From an uncultured Granulosicoccaceae bacterium (GTDB lineage: Bacteria; Pseudomonadota; Gammaproteobacteria; Granulosicoccales; Granulosicoccaceae), in the NCBI GenBank assembly GCA_938006335.1, contig CALLMF010000031.1:1-64000 (forward strand): 64,000 bases of DNA, in the 5' to 3' direction. This document shows positions 17,578-26,364 of the stretch, one piece after another (the stretch's first letter is position 1; each line of letters opens with the position of its first letter). A model generated the notes under the pieces. That model saw only the letters and a list, made by a program, of their open reading frames with translations. It did not search any database and was not told the origin of the DNA. Made by a program: the position numbers and the translations under genes.

Positions 17578-19176
17578 CTAGTAACCTGCTGCACAACCGT
17601 CCTTGCGCGGATCGGATGCTCCCGTAAGCACACCACTCGCAGCGTCTATCGCAATGGCTTGAGAGCCACCTACCGGCGATACGCAGGGCGCGATAACGTG
17701 GCCGCGCGCGGCAAGGTCCTGGCGTGTCGCAGCGTCGATTCCACTCTCCACCTCGACCACGTCGGTATAGGGGTCCGGCATGAATCGCGCAACATCCATG
17801 GCTTCCTGAAGATCGAGACCATCACCGAAGTAGCGCGACAAAAACTGATATTGGCCCATCGCCTGATACTCGCCACCCATCACGCCGAAGACAAGCTCGA
17901 CCGCATGGTCATCGCCTTGTGTGGCAAGCGCCGGGATGATGGTATGCAGCGGACGCTTGTGCGGTGCGATGACATTCGGGCTGGCGGGATCCAGTGAGAA
18001 GCCCTGGGCACGGTTGGTCAAGGTGATGCCGCTGCGCGTGGTGATACCGCTTCCATGCGGAAAAAACAGGGTATTGATGAAACTGACGCACATGCGGTCC
18101 TTGTCGACCACACTGATGTACACCGTATCGCGGTGCTCGGGCAAGGTGACCTTAGGCAGTGGCGAACGAGCCTTGGCCTTGTCAATGACCGCAGCGACTC
18201 TCGCGGCATGTTCACGAGAGATGATCGCGTCCACCGGCACGTCGGCAAAGGCAGGATCTGCAAGCCTGTCACCCCGAATCCGGTACGCATGGCGGCACGC
18301 CTCGATCTCCATATGAATCCGATCGGCATTCAGCGTGTCACCGGAGGGAATATCCAGCTCGCCAGCAATACGCAACAGCAACAGCGCAATCAGGCCCTGA
18401 CCATTCGGCGGGCACTCCCAGATGGTTCTGCCCTGGTATGGAATCGCGATCGGCGACACGTACTCACCGGCCGCGCGCGCAAAGTCGTCCAAGGTATGAA
18501 AGCCACCGAGACTTGCGAGCTCGTCGACCATGTCCACGGCGAGTTCACCTTCGTAGAAAACCTGCCGTCCCTCACGTGCAATCGCTTCCAGTGCATCGGC
18601 GAGTTCGGGCAGCCGACGCACGCTGCCGACGGCTGGCGCCTTGCCGTTGTCGAGATACAAAGCGGCCGCCCGTTGATGCTGACTGAGAAACTCCACCTGA
18701 GACCCCGTATCCACCGCAACGCGTGACGACATCGGGAAGCCCTCACGTGCCGTGCGTATGGCCGGCGCCAGCAGTTCGGCAAACGGCATGCGACCGTGGT
18801 CACGGTGCAACTGCGTCCAGGCATCGACTGCGCCCGGCACCACGACCGAGTGGGCCGATCCTCGTTCGATACTGCCTGTGACTCCCTGGGCCGCAAGAGC
18901 CTCCGGAGTCGCACCACCCGGCGCCCTGCCCGACCCGTTGAACGCAATCGGCGTTCCCGCACCTGATGACAGCATGGCAAAACAATCACCCCCGATGCCG
19001 GTCATCGCAGGTTCGACCACGCATTGCATGGCGCACGCGGCGATCGCCGCGTCCAGCGCGTTGCCGCCTGCTTTCAGGATGTCCAGGCCGACATCGCTGG
19101 CGAGAGTCTGCGACGTGCAGACCATGCCGTGCATGGCATGTACCGGTGAGCGTCCGGGTTGATCGAGTGGTCTCAT
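17578..19176 (-). CDS. ggt: Gamma-glutamyltransferase family Ntn hydrolase
   Basis: A 532-residue self-processing enzyme that cleaves gamma-glutamyl amides such as glutathione, or acts as a related acylase. The autocatalytic Thr is Thr351 in RDTVYISVVD, which would become the N-terminus of the small subunit. Other family blocks are GGNALDAAIA, TGIGGDCF, PPNGQG and the late GVMGGEYQAMGQ. The ATG at 19176 follows an AAGGA site; the longer reading adds 56 residues into intergenic and upstream sequence. I see no signal peptide, so it may be cytoplasmic, unlike periplasmic E. coli Ggt. It sits between the histidinol-dehydrogenase paralogue (17 bases) and dsrC (4 bases). Confidence 0.88.
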   Translation of the reverse strand: MRPLDQPGRSPVHAMHGMVCTSQTLASDVGLDILKAGGNALDAAIAACAMQCVVEPAMTGIGGDCFAMLSSGAGTPIAFNGSGRAPGGATPEALAAQGVTGSIERGSAHSVVVPGAVDAWTQLHRDHGRMPFAELLAPAIRTAREGFPMSSRVAVDTGSQVEFLSQHQRAAALYLDNGKAPAVGSVRRLPELADALEAIAREGRQVFYEGELAVDMVDELASLGGFHTLDDFARAAGEYVSPIAIPYQGRTIWECPPNGQGLIALLLLRIAGELDIPSGDTLNADRIHMEIEACRHAYRIRGDRLADPAFADVPVDAIISREHAARVAAVIDKAKARSPLPKVTLPEHRDTVYISVVDKDRMCVSFINTLFFPHGSGITTRSGITLTNRAQGFSLDPASPNVIAPHKRPLHTIIPALATQGDDHAVELVFGVMGGEYQAMGQYQFLSRYFGDGLDLQEAMDVARFMPDPYTDVVEVESGIDAATRQDLAARGHVIAPCVSPVGGSQAIAIDAASGVLTGASDPRKDGCAAGY

Positions 19177-19192
19177 TGCCGTGTTCCTTGAC

Positions 19193-20557
19193 CTAGTAGT
19201 CGTCAGGCCCGGGCGCCTCACTACGGTGCGCCTTGCTGCGCAGTGTGGACACCGCGTTGGCATGCCCGTCGAAGCCTTCGTAGCGCGCAAACCGATAGGT
19301 GTGCGGGGCCAAAGTTGCATAACCGGTTTCTGTGACGTGACCAATGGAACACGTCTTCATGAAGTCGGCAACACCGAGCGGTGAGTGCGTGCGCGCGCCA
19401 CCGGCGGTGGGCAGTACGCAGTTCGGCCCCATGAGGTAGTTGGCCAGAGAGCCTGCAGCGTGTTCTCCCAACAGGATCTCTGATGCGTTGCGAATATGAG
19501 CGAGATGCTCGAACGGCGTCTTTGACAACACCTGGCAGTGCTCCGGCGCGTAGTCGTTCACGAAGGCGTAGGCGCTTGCGGCATCTTCGGCGAGCACCAC
19601 TCCACCGTGCGATCCGGAAAGCACCGTCGATGAGTACCCCGCGAGCGTGTCGCCCATGCGCGCCCAGTAGGCCGGGACCAATGCGCGAACCTGTTCGGCA
19701 AGGTCACGATTCCAGGTCACAAGAAACGCCCCGGAATCCGGGCCATGTTCGGATTCGATACAGAGATCCAGCGCCGCGATGTGGGCGTTGGCGCCGGGAT
19801 CTGCCAAGAGGATGGTTTCGCTGGGGCCGGCCGGCAAGCCCGGATCGATGACGCCAGCGAGCACACGCTTGGCGGCGACCAACCAGGGTGAACCCGGCCC
19901 GACGATCTTGTGGCAACGCGGCACACTCGTCGTGCCGAAGGCCGCGGCAGCAACGGCCTGCGCACCGCCGGCCTTGCACACGGTCTCCACACCGGACAGT
20001 CGTGCGGCAACCAGAGTCGCAGGGTCCACGTTTGCGTCGGGGCCTGGCGGGGTCAGAATGACCGGATCCGGCACGCCGGCAACCGCTGCAGGAATCGCCG
20101 TCATCAGCGTCACGACCGGAAAGCTTCCCTTGCCGCGGGGCGAATAACACGCCACGGAGTCGATCGGTGTCGCCCGCTCACCGACCACCACGCCGGGGCA
20201 GATTTCGGTCATCCACATGTCCTTTGGCCGCTGAGCTTCATGGAAGCGCCTGATATGGTCGGCCGCCACTTCCATCGTGTTGATCACTTCCGCATCCACC
20301 GCGTCGAAGGCGGCATCGATCTCGGCGGTGGTCACGGCAATACCATCGGCCGTGAGCGAGGCCGCGCCATCATGCTCGCGCGCAAACCGCGCAAGCGCCG
20401 CGTCACCCTCACCACGCACCGCATCGATGATCGGAAGTACCCCCGCAAGGAAGCGATCAAGGTCGTCTTCCTCACGCACGATCAGCGCGTCTCGGCCAGC
20501 GGCACCGAGCGTCGACAGGTCGTGCAGCGCGACAGGCGGTAGTTCGGACTCGGTCAT
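19193..20557 (-). CDS. Histidinol dehydrogenase paralogue
   Basis: A 454-residue member of the histidinol dehydrogenase family (NAD-dependent oxidation of a primary alcohol to acid, Zn-dependent). Typical blocks are YSPRGKGSFP, VCKAGGAQAVAAAA, KIVGPGSPW, the Zn-site regions ESEHGPDSG and YAPEHCQ, and a GPNCVLPTAG segment. No other his genes are near, and the first gene of a sulfur/peptide operon is an unusual place for HisD. It is therefore more likely a paralogue such as the sulfopropanediol dehydrogenase type (HpsN) or another alcohol dehydrogenase. An ATG at 20557 is preferred over an upstream TTG at 20575. Confidence 0.75.
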   Translation of the reverse strand: MTESELPPVALHDLSTLGAAGRDALIVREEDDLDRFLAGVLPIIDAVRGEGDAALARFAREHDGAASLTADGIAVTTAEIDAAFDAVDAEVINTMEVAADHIRRFHEAQRPKDMWMTEICPGVVVGERATPIDSVACYSPRGKGSFPVVTLMTAIPAAVAGVPDPVILTPPGPDANVDPATLVAARLSGVETVCKAGGAQAVAAAAFGTTSVPRCHKIVGPGSPWLVAAKRVLAGVIDPGLPAGPSETILLADPGANAHIAALDLCIESEHGPDSGAFLVTWNRDLAEQVRALVPAYWARMGDTLAGYSSTVLSGSHGGVVLAEDAASAYAFVNDYAPEHCQVLSKTPFEHLAHIRNASEILLGEHAAGSLANYLMGPNCVLPTAGGARTHSPLGVADFMKTCSIGHVTETGYATLAPHTYRFARYEGFDGHANAVSTLRSKAHRSEAPGPDDY

Positions 20558-20627
20558 CGGTGGGTATTCAGGCAACAGGAATCGACCAGAAGGAAAACAG
20601 TGAACTCATGCAGGTCTGCAACGCAGA

Positions 20628-21461
20628 TCAATTGGCACACAGGTCCAGCACTTCAGGCTCGTCACGATCAACGGGCCCCAGCTCCGGAAAGGCATCCAGC
20701 ACCCCTTCTACGATACCGGCCGCATAAGGGGCCCGTGCAAGATACGGCTGATCCTCCTCGACAGGATGCGCCAGGACATGCCGCCGCGTGGAGACGTCGC
20801 CATTGGCCACCAGCACCGATGGCCATGGCCCCAGCAGCGCGTCAAGGTCGTTGCCACTGTCACCGATGAATATGGTGTGGGCGTCGTCCACGCCGAGGCG
20901 GCTCTGCAGATGCTCTACCGCGCCTCGTTTACCGCTACCCGCAGGCAGCGCATCCACCAGCAGCTCGTCGACATCGGGGTCATGACTGACGGCAAAGCAG
21001 ACACGGGACGCCATGTCTCCAACGAGCTTGCACAGCAGGACTGGCGTGACCACCGCGTCGCTGATACCGCTGTAGCTGCGCTTGTACGCGCCCTGGCGCG
21101 CTGCGGACTGAGGCGTCAGACCCGCCCCTTCCAACAGCAGACTGTCCAGCCTGCGCGTATCCACATGCTGCCAGCGTTCGGCCAGCTGCTCGGGCCATTG
21201 CTCATCGGCAATCCATTCTCCATCAACATCGACTTCCAGCACGTGGGTACCCACATCGGCCGCGATGAAGTCGGGCTCCGGCAGATCCCACTGCTCCATG
21301 GCTACACGCACCAGCGCCGGGTCCCGGCCGGAGACATAGGCCAGCAGCACACCCGGCCGGCCAACCAGTTGGTCAAACTGATCTCGCGCGCCTGCCGGTT
21401 CGGCGACTTCTCCGTTAGGCAGCAGGGTGCGATCGAGATCGGTGCAAATCAGTATGGTCAC
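20628..21461 (-). CDS. Sucrose-6-phosphate phosphatase (HAD superfamily)
   Basis: A 277-residue HAD-type phosphatase that removes phosphate from sucrose-6-phosphate in the last step of sucrose synthesis. The catalytic motif DLDRT is at residues 8-12. The C-terminal metal motif GDSGND is present, and a Lys/Arg-rich KRG segment precedes it. The start is GTG at 21461, overlapping the sucrose-phosphate synthase stop as GTGA. In marine bacteria sucrose commonly serves as a compatible solute. It could also act on other sugar phosphates, but the adjacent synthase makes the assignment strong. Confidence 0.85.
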   Translation of the reverse strand: MTILICTDLDRTLLPNGEVAEPAGARDQFDQLVGRPGVLLAYVSGRDPALVRVAMEQWDLPEPDFIAADVGTHVLEVDVDGEWIADEQWPEQLAERWQHVDTRRLDSLLLEGAGLTPQSAARQGAYKRSYSGISDAVVTPVLLCKLVGDMASRVCFAVSHDPDVDELLVDALPAGSGKRGAVEHLQSRLGVDDAHTIFIGDSGNDLDALLGPWPSVLVANGDVSTRRHVLAHPVEEDQPYLARAPYAAGIVEGVLDAFPELGPVDRDEPEVLDLCAN

Positions 21462-23635
21462 ACGTCAAGAAACCGGTAGCGATCTATCGCCTCCAGTATG
21501 CCGCCCGCAAAGGGTCTACTGGCAAAATAGATGTTTTGCCCGGGTTCGAGCCCTACCAGCTCCTCATGTGCGCGGTTCCCGACGACGGCAGCGAGCGTGT
21601 TGCCACGCATCATGTCCTCGTCGGCACCCGACCCGCCGATCGCCAGCACGCGCTCCAGTGGGAGACCAAAACGCCCGGCCACATATCGCAGCGCGTGTCC
21701 CTTGGAAGCTCGCACCGGCACCACATTGACCAGGCGTTGATGCGAAAACAGGACATTGACCGACTGTTCGGCCTGGCGCAGTCGCGCCTCGATATCCCCG
21801 ATGGAGGGGCCGCCCTGCTCCGCGAGCTTGTAGCTGATCTTGAAGGCGCTGTGGTACTTGCGCTCTCGCCGCACCAGCCCGGGTACATCGTCGAGTACGC
21901 GACGCACGATCTCCGGAGTCCACTGCCAGGCAATGTGGCCGCGCCAGTGCGGATCATCGGCTAGCTTCGGTGCATAGCAGATACGCGTACCCGCGCTGGT
22001 CACGAGAATGTCCGGCTCCGGAATCCCGTGCTTGTGCATCAACCTCAGCGCGGTACGACGCCTGAGCCCCGTCGATATCGCAAACAGTAGTCGTTCGCGG
22101 TTTGCGCGTACCACCTGCAGGAGTTCCTTGAGTGCCTCGTCGTCACCGATCAGGCTGAGATTGAGATCGGTGAACAGCGCACGGTCAAAGTAGACCGGCC
22201 GCCAGTCCTGCGAATGCGGCGCGACGCTCGATGCGGAGCCCGTCTCGACAGCGGGATCCGCCACACGCGCCGGGTCGGGCACCGAGGCTTCGTCAATGAC
22301 GTCCGCCATCATCGACACGACCGACTCGGCGTGTGCCTGCCATGAGTAATGTTTGCGCACGCCAGACAGGCCGCGCCGCGACCACGTCTGCCAGGTCTCC
22401 CAATCGTGGGTAACCCTGTCCAGCGCCGCGCCCAGTGCTTCGGTATCCAGCGGATCGACAAGTATGCCGTTACGGCAGTTGAGGTGGATGTCACGTGGAC
22501 CACCGTTTTCGGTCGCAACAACCGGCAGGCCGCTGGCGGCCGCTTCAAGCAGCGTCAATCCGAAAGGCTCGGTCAGTGCAGCATTGACGAAGACGCCTCC
22601 GGTGAGTGCAGCCAGCCGATACAACACCGGGACATCGTCCTGTTCATGATGCTTTGGACAGGCCACCTTGCCGTACAGATCGTAGCTGTCGATCAGTTGC
22701 AGAACGTCTGTCAGGACACGACGAGCCCCACCTTGCAAGTCCTCGATGTTGTCCCGGTTGCCGAGCACCAGTATCAGATTGACGCGAGAGGACAATGTCG
22801 GGTGTTCGCCATAGGCACGCACCAGTGTGGCGATATTCTTGCGCGGATCAGCACGCGCGATCGCAAGGATCATCGGACGCTCCGGGTACTCCAGAAAGCG
22901 ACGCACCGCGACCGCTATGCTGCTGTTGCGCTCGTTGCCACCAGGGGGATGAAACCGCTCGAGATCCGTACCCGGCGGTATCACGGTCATGGCATCAGGG
23001 CGATAGAAGTCGTAGAGCTCGTACTGTTCCTCGATCTCCTGATGGGTACTGGCGATGACGCGCGAGGCGACCGCGAGCGTCTGCTCCTCTGCATGCACCC
23101 GTCGCGTCATCGCGTAGCGGCTCTCGATTTCGCCCGCGTCGACACCACTGGCAAGCAGACGTCTTCGCTTGACCCGTCCCAGGGAATGGCCGGTATGCAC
23201 CAGTGGCACTTCCAGCATGTTGGCCACGCGCGAACCCACGTAACCGCCATCCGCGTAGTGCGAGTGGATAGCGTCAGGGCGTAGTCCCTCAGCACGATAG
23301 AGGGACAACAGGTTATCGGTGAAGGTATCGAGGTGATCCCAGAGCTGCTCCTTCGGCAAATAGCCCGCCGGGCCACAATCAATGCGCAATATCTTCACGC
23401 CGGATGCGAGTGTCTCCACGGGCTCGCGGTAGCAGGGATCAACCGCGTCGTCCTCGACGCACCGGGTGACAAGATCAACCCGCGCAACGCCGCGGTGAGC
23501 TGCCAGGGCATTGGCCAGCTCCAGCACGTACAGCAGTTGCCCACCGCAGTCTGCATCCCGCCCCAACTCCAGAGCGCCACCACGCAACAGCCCGTGGACG
23601 CTGATCAAACACACATGCAAGCCTTGTTCGGCCAT
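21458..23635 (-). CDS. Sucrose-phosphate synthase with C-terminal phosphatase-like domain
   Basis: A 725-residue protein making sucrose-6-phosphate from UDP-glucose (or another NDP-glucose) and fructose-6-phosphate. The N-terminal glycosyltransferase (GT4) part begins with SVHGLLRGGALELGRDADCGGQ and has RADPRKNI and EPFGLTLLEAAASGLP. A HAD/SPP-like domain occupies about residues 485-725, but its first motif reads D490-L-N-L-S rather than DXDXT and the later metal motif is GGSGADED. It is therefore probably non-catalytic, as in plant synthases. ATG at 23635 fits the family; a longer reading adds 74 residues overlapping the divergent amidotransferase gene. The functional phosphatase follows with a 4-base overlap. 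Confidence 0.9.
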   Translation of the reverse strand: MAEQGLHVCLISVHGLLRGGALELGRDADCGGQLLYVLELANALAAHRGVARVDLVTRCVEDDAVDPCYREPVETLASGVKILRIDCGPAGYLPKEQLWDHLDTFTDNLLSLYRAEGLRPDAIHSHYADGGYVGSRVANMLEVPLVHTGHSLGRVKRRRLLASGVDAGEIESRYAMTRRVHAEEQTLAVASRVIASTHQEIEEQYELYDFYRPDAMTVIPPGTDLERFHPPGGNERNSSIAVAVRRFLEYPERPMILAIARADPRKNIATLVRAYGEHPTLSSRVNLILVLGNRDNIEDLQGGARRVLTDVLQLIDSYDLYGKVACPKHHEQDDVPVLYRLAALTGGVFVNAALTEPFGLTLLEAAASGLPVVATENGGPRDIHLNCRNGILVDPLDTEALGAALDRVTHDWETWQTWSRRGLSGVRKHYSWQAHAESVVSMMADVIDEASVPDPARVADPAVETGSASSVAPHSQDWRPVYFDRALFTDLNLSLIGDDEALKELLQVVRANRERLLFAISTGLRRRTALRLMHKHGIPEPDILVTSAGTRICYAPKLADDPHWRGHIAWQWTPEIVRRVLDDVPGLVRRERKYHSAFKISYKLAEQGGPSIGDIEARLRQAEQSVNVLFSHQRLVNVVPVRASKGHALRYVAGRFGLPLERVLAIGGSGADEDMMRGNTLAAVVGNRAHEELVGLEPGQNIYFASRPFAGGILEAIDRYRFLDV

Positions 23636-23764
23636 GGGAGAACGTGAAATTGCCAGTCGATTTCGGTAGCGTGCAAGCTGCTTGCGCGGCTCGTTCGACC
23701 ATGACAGTACCGCAACTGTCACGGGACTGGCCATGCGCACCGACTTACGAGGCACCGCTCGACC

Positions 23765-24484
23765 ATGACCGACAACAAGCCATTGCTTGGCATCCTGCAA
23801 TGCGGCGAAGCGCCGGAAAGCATGGAGCACCTGGGTGACTACGATGTGCTGTTCCACCGTCTGATGGGCCAGGACAATTTCGACTTCAGGACCTGGCGGG
23901 CCCTCGACGGCACGCTGCCGGATTCTCCTGAGGCGGCCAATGCGTGGCTACTGACCGGGTCACGCCACGGCGCCTACGAAGCACACGACTGGATTCCCCC
24001 CCTGGAGTCTTTTGTAAGGGAGGTACAGGCGCGTGGCGTGCCGATGCTTGGGATCTGTTTCGGTCACCAGCTGATCGCTCAAGCCCTCGGCGGGCGCGTG
24101 GAAAAATTCTCCGAGGGGTGGAGCGTTGGACGCACCTCGTACCGCTGGCTGGGTGATGACGCGGTGAATCTGGCGGCGGATATGGACCTGCCGCTGATGG
24201 CCTGGCATCAGGATCAGGTGGTCGAGGCGCCCCCATCGGCGCGCACCGTCGGCGAGAGCGACTTCTGTAAAAACGCCGCATTCGTCTACGGCGACTCCAC
24301 GTTTACCGTGCAACCACACCCCGAGTTCGACTCGAAATTCGTCGAGGGGCTGATCCGCACCCGTGGCGCACTGATCCCTCCGGATCGCCTTGCGGCAGCC
24401 ACCGAAAGCCTTGAGGCACCGTTGAAAAACGACGCCATCGCAGAGACCATGCGCCGCTTCGTGCTGGACAGAATTGCACGTTAG
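23765..24484 (+). CDS. Class I glutamine amidotransferase-like protein
   Basis: A 239-residue stand-alone type 1 glutamine amidotransferase of the GMP-synthase-like group (GuaA N-terminal domain relatives). The nucleophile Cys lies in LGICFGHQLIAQALGG, and the His-Glu of the triad lie in QPHPEF. Such enzymes release ammonia from glutamine or hydrolyse gamma-glutamyl compounds; the acceptor is unknown. It is transcribed divergently from sucrose-phosphate synthase, with 129 bases between the starts. No synthetase partner adjoins it. Confidence 0.88.
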   Translation: MTDNKPLLGILQCGEAPESMEHLGDYDVLFHRLMGQDNFDFRTWRALDGTLPDSPEAANAWLLTGSRHGAYEAHDWIPPLESFVREVQARGVPMLGICFGHQLIAQALGGRVEKFSEGWSVGRTSYRWLGDDAVNLAADMDLPLMAWHQDQVVEAPPSARTVGESDFCKNAAFVYGDSTFTVQPHPEFDSKFVEGLIRTRGALIPPDRLAAATESLEAPLKNDAIAETMRRFVLDRIAR

Positions 24485-24607
24485 CGCCAACAAAGTGTCA
24501 TCGCGGCGAACTGACTGTTATTATTTATGAGAACTGGGTAAGCGCGGCTTCACGCTTTGCCACTAGCGTGTCGGCACGGATCGATAGCGGTCACATTCCG
24601 CAACCCC

Positions 24608-24640
24608 CGGGCACCGGCGCATGCCTCACAGGGGTGCCCG
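24608..24640. other. Inverted repeat between amidotransferase and LysM genes
   Basis: CGGGCACC (24608-24615) and GGTGCCCG (24633-24640) form a perfect 8-bp stem with a 17-base loop. It lies 124 bases after the amidotransferase stop and 46 bases before the chosen LysM start. It could be a terminator without U-tract, a leader hairpin or an operator. Confidence 0.3.
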
Positions 24641-24685
24641 AGTCGTTATAGTGGCGCCTCTTCACAGCGATCTGGACTGCTCACG

Positions 24686-25138
24686 GTGATTGCCAAATCC
24701 GACCTGATCATTCTGGTGTTGTCTGCCAGCGCCCTCGCCGTCGGCGTATACCGCTGGCAGCTAAACACGCAGGCGGCGGGCATCGCCGCACTACCGGCGC
24801 CCGCGTCAGTGGCCAGCAGCACCCATCGTCCGGCGACGACCGTACTCGGCTCGACCGACAATACCAACGGTACTGCCGCAAGCGGCTTCAACCAACCGGA
24901 CGTGATCGAAGTCCAGGCCAGCGCCGTTGGCGAGCCGATCGTGGTCGAGGACACGGGCCCGATCGATGAAGCGCCACAGAGCCTCTACGGCACCTACCGC
25001 GTGCGCAGCGGAGACTACCTCGGACTCATCGCACAGCGCTTCGGCACCGACGTCGCCACGCTACGCGAGCTCAACGGCATCAACGGCAGCATCATTCAGG
25101 TCGGCCAGCAGATTCGCTACCCGCAGGTAGCCAACTAG
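24686..25138 (+). CDS. Membrane-anchored LysM domain protein
   Basis: About 150 residues: an N-terminal hydrophobic anchor (LIILVLSASALAVGVYRW), a Ser/Thr/Ala-rich linker and a single C-terminal LysM domain. The LysM core reads YRVRSGDYLGLIAQRFG, then LRELNGI and IQVGQQIRYP, a peptidoglycan-binding fold. The chosen GTG at 24686 places the anchor directly at the N-terminus; the frame is open back to 24557, which would add 43 residues without clear structure. The ribosome site is weak. It converges with the MFS gene, sharing 4 bases at the stops. A role in cell-wall binding is inferred from the domain. Confidence 0.8.
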   Translation: MIAKSDLIILVLSASALAVGVYRWQLNTQAAGIAALPAPASVASSTHRPATTVLGSTDNTNGTAASGFNQPDVIEVQASAVGEPIVVEDTGPIDEAPQSLYGTYRVRSGDYLGLIAQRFGTDVATLRELNGINGSIIQVGQQIRYPQVAN

Positions 25139-26364
25139 TGTTCTGTCCAGTTGATCTTCAGACGGATCAGTAGCCACGCGCCGACGGCGGCCAGCGCAAT
25201 ACAGGCGGTGACCACCACAAACAGCCACTGATCCCCGAACGGCACCAGAAACCCGACCAGTATCGTCAGCAGCACACCCATGCCCATCTGAACGGTGCCG
25301 GCCAGCCCGGAGGCCGTCCCCGCCAGGGACGGGTTCACGCTCATGATGGATGACATCAGATTGGGCAGAGACATGCCGTTGCTGAAGGCCACGAACTGCA
25401 TCGGCAGGAACAGCGCCACCGGGTGCGTAGAACCTGACAAGCCCCAGAACAGCAACAGGCCGACCATCAGGGGCAGCAGGCCCAGCTTGACCATCTTCAG
25501 CGCACCAAACATCGACGAGCAGCGTCCTGCCACCAGGTTACCGAGCAGGTAACCGACCCCCACGATCGCAAACCATAACCCGTAGTCTGACGGGGCCATG
25601 CCACGGCTGCGCATGGCAACACCCGGCGCACCCGCAAGAAAGCTGTAGTACACCCCGACCGATCCCGACAAGACAACGACCAGCGCCAGGAACACGGGCT
25701 GACTCATCAATCCGCGCATGGCTCCGACTGCAGGCCCACGTGTCGTTGCGCCACCGTCGCCAACGGGACTTACCAGGGTTTCGCGCTGCAGGACAAACGC
25801 GGCGACGAGGATCACCAGGCCTGCGATGGCGAGCCCCACGTACATGAGCCGCCAATGGTGGTGTGTGGTAATCCATCCGCCGATGGCCGGCCCGAACAAC
25901 GGCGCCACCATCATGGCAACAGTCATGTAGCCGATGACACTGGCCGCCTTGTCGCGGTCGTACAGATCGCGCACGATGGTGCGGGGCAGCACCATGCAGG
26001 CAGCCGCCCCGGCCCCTTGTACAAGCCGCGCAAGCAGTAGCATCTCCATGGAAGGCGCGACAGCGCACAAGGTACTGCCGGCACTGAACAGCGCGAGGCA
26101 GGTAATCATGACCGGCCGTCGCCCGAATCGATCAGCGGCCTGCCCCACCACGATCTGCGCAATCAATACCGCCACCATGAATGCGGTGAGTACCAGCTGC
26201 GCTCTGCCGTAGCTCGCGACAAAGTCGTCCATGATGGCCGTGGTAGCGGGCAGCACGCCGTTCATCGCGAGCGGCCCAAGGGCCGAGATCACAACGAGCA
26301 GAAACATCAAGGTCGGGCCGAGCGTCAGGCGAGGCGCGGCGACCGAGGAAGGAGTCGAGTTCAC
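25135..26364 (-). CDS. Bcr/CflA-type MFS drug exporter
   Basis: A 409-residue 12-helix major facilitator of the Bcr/CflA (DHA1) group, an inner-membrane proton antiporter for drugs or metabolites. The motif between helices 2 and 3 reads GQAADRFGRRPVM, and the helix 5 region (PAIGGWI) is typical of exporters. The start is GTG at 26362-26364, overlapping the stop of the CitE-like gene as GTGA, which indicates coupled expression. Its substrate cannot be read from the sequence. Confidence 0.9.
   Translation of the reverse strand: MNSTPSSVAAPRLTLGPTLMFLLVVISALGPLAMNGVLPATTAIMDDFVASYGRAQLVLTAFMVAVLIAQIVVGQAADRFGRRPVMITCLALFSAGSTLCAVAPSMEMLLLARLVQGAGAAACMVLPRTIVRDLYDRDKAASVIGYMTVAMMVAPLFGPAIGGWITTHHHWRLMYVGLAIAGLVILVAAFVLQRETLVSPVGDGGATTRGPAVGAMRGLMSQPVFLALVVVLSGSVGVYYSFLAGAPGVAMRSRGMAPSDYGLWFAIVGVGYLLGNLVAGRCSSMFGALKMVKLGLLPLMVGLLLFWGLSGSTHPVALFLPMQFVAFSNGMSLPNLMSSIMSVNPSLAGTASGLAGTVQMGMGVLLTILVGFLVPFGDQWLFVVVTACIALAAVGAWLLIRLKINWTEH

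Noticed and set aside
21538-21560. tRNA T-arm-like sequence GGGTTCGAGCCC
   Set aside because: The flanking stem bases do not pair as a T-arm, no acceptor or anticodon stem can be built, and it lies in the sucrose-phosphate synthase coding region.
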